From: Uloborus plumipes
Lineage: Eukaryota > Arthropoda > Arachnida > Araneae > Uloboridae
Assembly: GCA_038373865.1 (NCBI GenBank)
Contig: JAXGGA010001705.1
Span: 78,861-142,860, forward strand
DNA: 64,000 nucleotides
Direction of reading: 5' to 3'
Position numbers and translations under genes: made by a program. The notes under the pieces are model-generated. The model was given only the letters and a program-made list of their open reading frames with translations, did no database searches and was not told the DNA's origin. Every line of letters starts with the position of its first letter. Within the stretch, counting starts at the first letter, position 1. Shown one piece after another: positions 43,568-53,649 of the stretch.

Positions 43568-46500
43568 TAGGGATGGACCGGATAGTGATTTTGCCGGATA
43601 CCGGATATCGGAGGCTCATCACACACCGGATACCGGATATCCAGCGGATATCCGGCATTACAATTACATTGCATGTTCGCTTATTTTTATGTAATGCAGC
43701 TTCAAAACAATAAATCAAAGTTGTTTCTCGCATCATTTCTTTAAGAACATGTTAAATACATTCAAATTAATTTTTAAAGCCTCTATTTTTTTTTTTTTTA
43801 CAGGAGTAGCACTAAATATGAAATGAAACACTAGCATATTGTGATTTCTTTCTAAATTATGTATTTTTATCAAAATAGACGAAACTTTAAAAGATTGAAT
43901 TAAATATTTCTGTATATACTCAAAGTTTAAACTTTTAATTATTCTTAGTTTAAATTTTAAAGCTTTTCTGTTTCAATATCATTTCAATAGGTTTCTACGT
44001 AAATGATACAGTTATTAAATATTTCACCAATATTAAAAAAAAGAAAGAAACAAAGAAAGAAAAAAGGAAAAAAACTAAGCTCAGATAAACTTTTTTTTTT
44101 TTTTTCAAATTGATACATATTTTATTAGCATTTTATGAATTTAAACTTCATTACAAAGTAACACATTTTCTTATTTCTAATTTTGCAGTAATATAAAGCA
44201 AAATTTTGCTTTGAAATTCTTTTTTTTAAAGAATAATATGCATGTAATTTTTCTAACATACAAGTTAAAGAAGAAAATATTAAAACAGGACCAGTGTGTT
44301 AAATAATACTAATAATAATCAGTTAACAAATTTTATATAACTCCAAAAAACAAAGGAACATGTTTTCTGAAGATTCAAATCAGCAGTTTAAATATACTTT
44401 TAAGAGGTATGCTAAAGTTGTTCACTTTTTAAAAAACAAATGAGTAAACTTTACTTAAATAATCAACTTGAAATTTTACTTTAGTTCCAAAAAAATAAGA
44501 TACACATTCTTAAAAGTGGCAAATTATCATTTTAAATACATTAAGGGTCATGCTAAACATATTCACTTTTTCAAAAACAAATTAATAAACTAATTCTTAA
44601 ACGATTACCTCGAAATTCAACTTCATTTTGAAAAAATAAAGATACATTCCGAGATGCAAATGTTATATTTATGGGTTATTCCAGCCAAAATGGTACAAAT
44701 CATGTCTGAAATTGTCGAGTTAAGTTTATCAAATGAAGTAATTTTCGCCAACTAATCATTGTTTTAAAAATTATTCTCTGTTTATTTGTGCATTAGGGTG
44801 GAGCGAAAAAAAATGAATTTTTGATTTTCGTAAACGGGTACCTTTCATTTACTGTGAATGAGGATAAGTAACAATTCTGTAAAATATTTCACTTTTGCGA
44901 CGTCATCTTTAGTCGCGCATTTGGTCTGTCTGCAATTTCAAGAAAAAATATTTTTTGCACTATTGATGCGACTGTAACAGAGTGGACATCCCACAGTGCA
45001 AATTAACTATCATCAGCAAAGAATTTTAGGCTTATCTTAGTTACTGATTATATAATTCAATGTATCAAAGTAATCAAAGCAGATACATTACTTGTACTTA
45101 TTAAAAAAAATATTCACATTGAATGCGATTGCTTATTTTATTTCTGAAAGGCTTGTAACAGAGTGGACAGTTTGAAACATAAAAAAAATCTAGGAACAAA
45201 GATAAATAGGTGTTTTTCCAAGATTTTTTTGTTTACATACATAAAAATCAGCAGAAAGGATGTCAGAAGCATTTTTTGTGCTGTGCATTGCAAATGATTT
45301 TGTTGTTGCATTTCAGCATAATCTTAAATTGCATTTTAAGTCCTAGCAATTTGAAATGCCTAAATAAGTAATACTTGGTTACACACAATTAGATGGAGAA
45401 CAAATAAAAAAAATATAATTAATTGGTGGTAAACATTAAAATTAATTCCCAAAATTCTGAAGTATCGGGACTGATTTGTACCATTTTCGCTGAAATGACC
45501 GATATATTATCATTATTATTTAAAATTATTCTAAACATGTTCACTTTAAAAAATAAAATAAACTTATATCTAAATAATTAACTTAAAGTTTTACTTAAAT
45601 TCTAAAAGACAAAATACACTTTCTAATGATGCAAATTAACATCTTAAATACAGTCAAGTCTCAATAGCTCATAGTCCCAAGGGACCGGCTAAAAACTTAG
45701 AGTTATTGATAGTTCGAGTTACAAGCAGTTCCTACCGTCTTTTCAAGAATTTGGGACCAAATGAAAACTTTGAAATGAAGTTATATTTGAGTTTATAAAG
45801 CTTTGAGTTATCGAAACTCGATTGAATGTTATTGAGGGTCATGCTCAACATGTTCTCGAGGAGTTACGGAGCGGCGTGACAGACGTGAAAAGATTCTAAT
45901 AGCAGAGAAATATCTTTTCTGAAAGGAAGGTATTACAAAAAGAAAGAACGAAACCCCCAAAGTGCAAAATTCAAAATTTCTTTACACACATATAAACTCT
46001 TTCAAAAAAAAAAGCATGGTTTTAAGTTGCGACGATTCATGGGGACAGATGTTTTCATTATCTAAAAGAAAACTTTCGTCAATGTTAGATAGGTTATTTA
46101 GTGTATGTTATTTTCAATTATAATAAAGCAATAATAGTGGCAAAGTAAAAAATGTCTAATTACAACATCATTGGGTGTTAATAGATCGCAATTTTTGTTA
46201 GAAGCACAAAAACTAAAAATAAAAGAATTCAATAAATAAAATAATTTGAGAATTTATATTAAAAGCTACTGCGATTAATTTTTATGAACTAACAATATGA
46301 TCGTAAGTTTTTTTCAAACTTTTGTCGCACATTAATCCTTGAAGGTTTTTAGCCTTTTCTTTCTAAATATTTTAACTAAAATATTTTTGAAAAGCTGAAG
46401 ACAATCATATTTTATCTGGCAATTGTGAAAAATCAAATATGCAGAATGCTTCCATGTCCAGTACACAGTCGGAGGAATAACACAATTTTTGTTTTAGAAG

Positions 46501-46820
46501 CAAAAATTGGTAAAAAGGAAAGATGAAAAGTAATTACATCATCTAAAAGGTTTATCAAACAATGAAATTTTTAACTAAGATTTTTATAAAAAAGGAAATA
46601 TTTAATTAGGTCCTCACATCATACCGGATAACCCTCACATCAATTCCGGATATTCCCCACATCAATACCGGATACTTAGCCGGATATCCTGCAAAAAATC
46701 TTCCGGATATCCGTATCCGGGGCGGTCAACCGGATCGGATATCCGGAAGTACCGGATACTTAAAATATCAGCCGGATAGGCCGGATACCGGATAGTTACC
46801 GGATATCCGGTCCATCCCTA
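43568..46820 (-). mobile_element. hAT-type element, GGATATCCGG family, copy 3 (inverted)
   Basis: The duplication ATAACATG (43560-43567 and 46821-46828) is perfect. The ends TAGGGATGGACCGGATAGTG and CCGGTCCATCCCTA match copy 1 inverted. It lacks the inserts present at 8102-9773 and 10657-11512 of copy 1, so it gives the empty sites. It begins 11 bp after copy 2 ends. The inverted-repeat segment at 44678-45503 is shared with copy 1. Confidence 0.9.
44678..45503. repeat. Inverted-repeat segment (GGTCATTTCAGCGAAAATGG ends), copy 2
   Basis: The left GGTTATTCCAGCCAAAATGG and the inverted right end GGTCATTTCAGCGAAAATGG bracket 826 bp. The interior has CTGTAACAGAGTGGACA motifs near 44972 and 45150. 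The counterpart in copy 1 is 7247-9845; an independent third copy is at 50478-56092. Confidence 0.7.
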
Positions 46821-46828
46821 ATAACATG

Positions 46829-47916
46829 TGTTCCTAAATATGTATGTATATATTTTAAATATGGCAATCTTAATTAAACAGTTCATTACATGCAATAATT
46901 CAAATGTTAAATAACTATATAAAATGTATTTGATTGAAATTTGCTTCATATCAAAACTTGAGGAGGTAAGTCTTGAATTGTTGAATGAGAACTACAACTG
47001 AATCGATTATTTCGAAAAGGGAATATCTCTAAAATTTAAAATTTTTCAAGGGAGCAAAAAAGCTAATTTATAAAAAACGAAGAAGCTTAAAAGGGCCAAT
47101 CTTTTTTTATTTCTATTTTAGAAATTTATCGATAGAACTGCAGAGATGTTCCATTTTCACAAGAATAACGTGTTTGTACGTTAATAACAGAATGCCATTA
47201 AAAAATTGATTTTGAAAAAAAACCGAGATGTTACCTTTTCGAAATAATCGATTCAATTAAGTTCAGAGCACATTTAGCTTACTTTATCTTCAAATACTTG
47301 TGTACAACATGTGTCATTCCAGCAAAAATGGTACAAATCTGGTGCAAAAAAAAAAAAAAAAAAAAATCACGATTTAATTACCAGATTATTTTTATTTACA
47401 AAAGGCACATCCGATTAAAAAAAAATTAAACACTTTATTTATAAAGAGGGTATTTTAAAATCAGACAGCTATCCATTTTATGTAGCCTTTTTGTGGTAAA
47501 ATTTGAAAATCTATATAGTTAATTTTTATGTATAACTATAGTAAAAACATTGGCCAAACTTCAACCTTTTAATTTAATAAAGATTTTTTAAATAGCTTTT
47601 TTTAGGCACACACTTAAAAAATTTTTATTATAAGAATTCATATTATTCATTTTAAGTTTTTTTTCTTTTTTCAATTTTTACAAATACGCAACACTATATA
47701 AACTGGACTAATTTTCTAGGACCCATTTATTAGTTTAATGACTAAAATATCTCTTCATTGTTTTCATTATAAAATATAAAAAAGTCCTGAACACAGCGGC
47801 TTCTAATGAAAAATAAAAGCTAATTTAAATGTGTCCACTGACAACAAGTGGAATTTTTAGGATAAGTAAAGAGCAAATTTGACTAGATAAAAATGCTCAA
47901 GTGAGGAAAAAATCCT
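46829..47916. other. Unassigned AT-rich sequence
   Basis: There is a poly-A run at about 47346-47366 and a CATTCCAGCAAAAATGGTACAAATC fragment near 47320-47336 that resembles the end of the inverted-repeat segment. I see no gene and no paired ends. Confidence 0.5.
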
Positions 47917-50295
47917 AGGGTAGAGGGGGGGGAGCATTGCTATGGGGAAAAAAAAGTTTTTCTGAATTTAACATTGAACCCCCTAGGATGATATAATGTT
48001 ATACAAAGATGACATAACAAGCAATTTTTTTGGAATATCTCAAAAATTGTCCAAACTCTGGGTGTTTTTTCATATTTTGACTTTATTTCTCGTTTTTGCA
48101 TTGCTTCGAAAACATTTTGAACAACAATAAGGAAATAAAAATGTTAGATTAACTTTCTTTGGTGATACAGTCTAAGTTAAATATTGTCACAGTCTGTATT
48201 TGCTATATTATTAATTAAAACATGATTAATTAGTTCAAAAATAATTGTTCTTGTAGAGGAAACATCTACGGAAACATCTATTATCGGCCGAATAATAATG
48301 ATTTGTTCCCCTTTGGTTTTATGTATGTCATCTTGTACTGGCCATATCCAATACAAGTTTGAATCTTTTTTAATCCTTTTCATATATTTTATCCTGTATG
48401 TATCAGTACCTTCATCTAATTTGCTTATGACTTGACCAACCCCCCACTCTCCATCCCAAAGTGCAACAACCATTTCATTCTCATGCACATCTTGCAATGG
48501 CAGTGGATCATCTACAGATTCTGCCTTTGTATCAGATGTATTACATAAAACAGCTCTGATATCATCAACAGTTGCAGTAACGTCATTAACTTTATGGCCA
48601 TATAGGACCTTTAAGTTGCTCATAATTGTCTCAGGACTTAACCCTCGTTGCTTGAAAAGTATGTGGTCTTGTTTTAAATTTCTGAAATCACTTTTAGCTA
48701 TTTTTACCAGTAATTTCAAAACTTTGCACATTTCACCTTCATCTTTGACTTATTTTATTATCTCCTCAATTTCTTCATAATTAGTTGGAATAATGCTGTA
48801 TTTAAGTCTAAATTTCTTTTTTATGGTAAGCATTTTTCTTTCCTGTATTATCTTCACTGTGTCAATGTCTGTGCTATGCACACTGTTTGAAAGAATCTGT
48901 TTTTGGGATAAGCTCCAAATCATTTTAAGTTCATCAGTTTCTTTTTTCATTTTTTTAAACTCCTTACTTCTCCATTCATGATCAAGAAACACAAAGTCAT
49001 TTGAATGCGTAATAACTCTTTTCTATGTTACCCCAGCAAAACCACATGGTCCAGAATGTTTTAAACAATTATCGACATCTCCAAAAACTTTTTCTGTAGA
49101 GATAATATGGGTTGGTGCACTTTCAAGCAAGTGCTCTGGAATTTGCTGCCGGACAGGAAATTGATGATTGTTTGAATTACCAAACTCAAATGCTCTGTCT
49201 AGCAAATGCGATTCCACGGGCACATAACATCTTCTGGCAAATACTGTTAATAAGATCTTCATCAGCTTCCTCAAACTCTTTCTGTATTATTTCCATCCAT
49301 TCCTTTCATGACATTAGAGTTAAAAAGATATTTATTTTCAATGCTACTAGAGCTGAAATTTGTTTAAACTGATTTGAGCAAACTGCTTGAACTCCAAAAC
49401 TGAACTAAAGGATTGAAACAGGAAGTACTGTGCTGCTACCTATAACTGAGACAAGTAAAATGTATTTTGCATGGCCTAAATAGAGTCATTCAGTTTAAGA
49501 TATCCGACTTATTTTGAAATAAATTTCTGTATTTTGCTTCTTTCTTTGAATCAAGTCAGTAATTCAAAAATGTTTTTAAAAGCTTTCTTCATAATTCCAG
49601 AATTTCTCCATTTTTACTCATATATTATTTGCTTCTTAACCTCTTCAATTTCTTCATTATCTTTTACTTTTATTTTCTGATCTAAGTTGTTTCTTTATAT
49701 GAAGCCACAATTTGAACAGCACCTTTAAATTCCTTGTACAAACTATTAAAAAAAAGGGAATTCCTAAAAATTTTTTTAAAAAAGCACAATTTTCACATAA
49801 ATTTTTATTTCTCCCACTTTTCAATTAATGTTGGGTAGTTTCTCTGCCCATTCACAAGTGAGCATGTACCAAAGAACATACTCACAGCCAAAATATCCAT
49901 TTTGATCATCATTGAGTTAACTAGCATAAGTTTTCTTGTGACGTTTGCACATACGTTTGTATGGATGTACATTACATAACTCAAAAATAGCACCCTTTAG
50001 AAGGTTAAAATCTCATATGCATGGCCTGTGTAGTGCCTTGTTGTGTTCCTCCTTTTCCCAACTAGGAAATATATCTCTAGTATGGGGATAAAAATGAGAT
50101 ACTGAATTCTCCGATATCCCAATATAGCGCCGTACAGTAAAAAACAAGAAAATGGCTAGAGTTTACTCAATTTTGATAGTACAGAAAAAAAATTAGTGTT
50201 TTTGTGATCAGTGAAGCATTTCCAACAATATAGGGGGGTTCAATCTTAAATTTAAAAAACTTCGACAATGCTCCCCCCCCTACCTAGGGACAAAA
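47917..50295. mobile_element. Terminal-repeat element with G-run ends, family unknown
   Basis: The left end (CTAGGGTAGAGGGGGGG then AGCATTG) and the right end, inverted (CCTAGGTAGGGGGGG then AGCATTG), stay alignable for roughly 70 bp, including a shared TTGAACCCCC block. Outer boundaries are approximate and no clean target duplication is visible. It encloses the coding remnant at 48177-49400. Confidence 0.65.
48177..49400 (-). pseudogene. Unrecognised element-encoded protein, frameshifted
   Basis: Three minus-strand frames (49400-49023, 48992-48750, 48731-48177) read as one protein with breaks. The N-terminal part has KEFEEADEDLINSICQKMLC in one frame and VPVESHLLDRAFEFG in another; then STEKVFGDVDNCLKHSGPCG, a Lys/Glu-rich helical stretch and a C-terminal part with VVALWDGEWGVGQVISKLDE followed by TYRIKYM and YWIWPVQDD. 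The last segment may be a small beta-barrel (Tudor-like), which is inference from the aromatic and glycine pattern only. I cannot name a family. The position between terminal repeats suggests a transposon protein. Confidence 0.6.
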
Positions 50296-52194
50296 TCAAT
50301 ATTGAAGGAGAGATGGTTATATTGACTAACAAAAAGTCAGAACTATTGAAATTTAAAATTGCCACAGAGATATCTACGTTTTTAGTTAAGAAATGACTAA
50401 ACCATGTTTTTAAAGACATTTGATTTAAATTGCAATTGAAAGCCAGATTTAAATCAGTTAATTAAAATCATTGACACCTTAGTACAAATCATGTCTGAAA
50501 CTGCTTAGTTTTTATCAATTTAAATAATTTCCTCCAACTAATTATATTTTTTATTTAGTCTCCAGTTATTTATATAATAAAGTGTAAATAGCTAGTACCT
50601 GAATCATTTATCAAGGGATTATAATATTTTGACCACTTCGGGAAACAGAAATGGACAAATAAGCCTTTAAAAATATCTTTCTAATCCTAAAGAAAAGTTA
50701 CAATTACAGAACAAAGATAATATGAAATAAACAGCCTATACAACTGTAATTCTGTCTGCAATTTCAAGAAAAAACATTTTTTTTTGCATCATTAATACGA
50801 CTGTAACAGACTAAACATCCAACAGTTCAAATTACCTATTATAAGAAAAGAACTAGGCTCACCTTGGTTGTTGACTATATAATTCAATGTAGAAAACTAA
50901 TCATGTCAGTTATACTACTTATACTTTAACAAATTATCAGATTGAAAACAATGGAGTCCCTTCACCGCTAGAGGGCCGCACAGTGGATGTCACGTGTCGG
51001 CTGGGATCGCTACTCTGTTAGCATGCTTTCGTATTGAGTTTTAACTGGAGGTGGCCGATCAAAATTAGTCTGCTTTGGCTATTTACGTTATTTTTGTAAT
51101 TAATAATATAGTACTTACGTTTAGTTTAATCTTTACAATTATGATTTAGGTCAGATTGATTTAGTTTTAATCTCTTATTTAGAGTTGACTTTTAATGTTT
51201 TTTACTTCGTAATATTTGTTATTAGTTTATTTCTCTCTGAATTTTTTTTAGCATGAGAGAGGTAATTTTAGAAAAAAAAAAAATTGTAAGTGTCAGTTAA
51301 GAGTCTAAAAACAGCATAAAAAGTTGTTTTTAATTTATTTTTTAAAAATGTTCTTTGTAATGAATGCATATTTTAAATTTCTCCTTGTATAGTAAAATGA
51401 CTTTCTGCTAAAATTTAAATTGACTTTTTCTAATATAATTAATATTCAAAATAACCGTTGAAATAATTAGTTTTCTTTGAAACAGAAGATTTATATTCTT
51501 TTTTCAACTTATATTAACTAAAGTATATTTTCTCCGCAGAGCAACAGTAAGACCCAGGTTTTTTAAATATTGGCCAGAGAAATATTCATTAAGGCTCGAC
51601 CGATGCATCGGCCAGGCCGATGCATCGGCGCCGATGGTTGAAATTTTTTCCATCGGCCATCGGCATCGGCCGCCGATGCCAAAATGGAAAAAACATCGGC
51701 CCATCGGCCTCAAAAATCTCGAAATGCCGATGCAAGGCCGATGTTTTTTTTTTTCAAAGTTAACTTTTTTTAAAGTGAACTTAAAGTTTTTTTTTAAAGT
51801 TTTTTTAAAGTTTTTTTTAAAATCAAATTGGGAACAAGCAGCAAAAAAAAGTTGCAAGCTGACTTTTTTTTTTCATGGTTATTTATTTTTCAATAAAATA
51901 AGTTATTCTAAGTGTCGCAGCTTTTAACGAACATGCAAACATTTCTGTTCATACATTTTAAGTATGACCTAGTATTGTTATTTATCTGTTGCCTTTTTAG
52001 TCTACTTTCCCGTTAAGAAGAAGAAAAAAAAACGAAAAAAGCATTAAAAGTGGTTTGATGTAACATAAAATTATCTCCAGGTCTAAAAAAAATCAAACAG
52101 AAACAAAAACATTAAAAAAAAAAAACGAAAAATTTGAAAGTAGGGTATTGAGATGGGGAATTTGTGTGTCGGTCGGTCGGTCTGTCTGTCCCCC

Positions 52195-52840
52195 CCCCCC
52201 TAATAACTTTTGAATGAACATTCCGATTTGGACAAACTTTTTTTTGTTGGAAAGATCTCGGCGAGTACAGCTCGTTCCCATATTGATTTTTCGATTTGAA
52301 CAATTTTTGGTTCAACTTTGAACCGTTCAAACAACCTGTCCCGCGATACTAACTTTTTAGTGAGCAGTCCAATTTGAACGAACTTTTTTTTGTTCGAAAG
52401 ATCTTATCAAGGATACTTTATTCCTGTATTTAAATTTCCGATTTAACCAATTTTTTGTTAAACATTGAACCGTTCAAACAAGCTGTCACCCCTAATAACT
52501 TTTGAGTGAACAGTTCAATTTGAACAAACTTTTTTTTCGTTCGAAAGATCTTGGCAAGGACCTTATTTAAAGCTTCAGTTTGAACAATTTTTTGTTCAAC
52601 ATTGAACCGTTCAAACAACCTTCCCCCACCTAATAACTTTTAAGTGAACCGTCCGAATTGAATAAACTTTTTTTTGTTCGAAAGATCTCGGCGAGAACAC
52701 CTCATTCCCATATTTCGCTTTTTGATTTGAACCATTTTTCTTTTAATATTGAACCGTCCAGAAAAAGACTTAGCATTGCACCTACGGGAAAATTTAAGTT
52801 TAATGTAGATCCTGAACTTAAAGGCGGATTTCCTTCAAAC
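52195..52840. repeat. Four tandem ~145-bp units
   Basis: Units start near 52200, 52350, 52492 and 52630. Each has TAATAACTTTTGA(A/G)TGAAC, GAACAAACTTTTTTTTGTTC, GAAAGATCT(C/T)GGC(G/A)AG and, near its end, GAACAATTTTTTGTTC plus TTGAACCGTTCAAACAA. Minus-strand open frames through it are fortuitous. It follows TCGGTCGGTCGGTCTGTCTG and a C-run. Confidence 0.8.
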
Positions 52841-52914
52841 TCACTTTGTTAGAAAATGGTTTTGATAAATAATGTAAAGTACTTTTCTGAATAAGCTGCA
52901 ATGAGGACTCTGCT

Positions 52915-53235
52915 TCCCACTCCTTGACTCCGACTCCGCAAACATGGCAGAAATGCAGGCTCAGAAGAAAATGACCCACTCCTACCATTATAATTTTAGA
53001 GCTTTCTACTTCGACTGACGAAACTAATTTTTTAAAACCGACTCCAACACCGAATCTTCGACTCCAACTCCGCCCCTATGGAAGAAATACAGGCTCGGAA
53101 AAAAAGACCGAGTCCTACTATTAGATTTTTTGTGCTTTGACTCTGACTCTACCTGTCGACTGCGATTGATGACTCCGACTTTTCAACCCCAACTCTGAAT
53201 CCTCGATTCTGACTCTGACTCAGTAAACATTGCAG
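52915..53235. repeat. GACTCCGACTCC-type degenerate repeat
   Basis: The motif CGACTCC(G/A)ACTCCG recurs with GAAATGCAGGCTC(A/G)G(A/T)AA and GACC(G/C)A(C/G)TCCTAC spacers three times at roughly 130-bp intervals. It is non-coding and lies inside the 51590-54503 element. Confidence 0.65.
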
Positions 53236-53622
53236 AAATGCAGGCTGGTAAAAAATGACCGACTCCTACTCTTAAAAGAAATAACCGTGCAGACGATTTT
53301 TCTCTTTGTTTATTCATTTGTTTTATTTATTATTATTATTATTTTTTTTTTTTTTTTTTTGGCAGACGATTTTTTGTCTAACAAAAATTTCTCATTTAAG
53401 AGAACATTTTATTATTTATTTAATCAATTATTTGTTTTTAATTATTGGCAACGGATTAAAAATGAAATTCGAGACTTTTTTTAGGAACGAAGGTTTTTTT
53501 TTTTTTTTGATAAAATGCGTTTTGATTTTTTGGTTTGCTTCCTATTTTTAGTTCTTTTTTTCAAAACAATTAATTTTTCTACGGAAAACTATAAAAGCTG
53601 CATTGTTTAAAAGATGCAACAA

Positions 53623-53649
53623 CTTTATTTATTTATTTATTTATTTATT
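53623..53649. repeat. (ATTT)n microsatellite
   Basis: About seven copies of TTTA lie in a row here. Confidence 0.85.
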
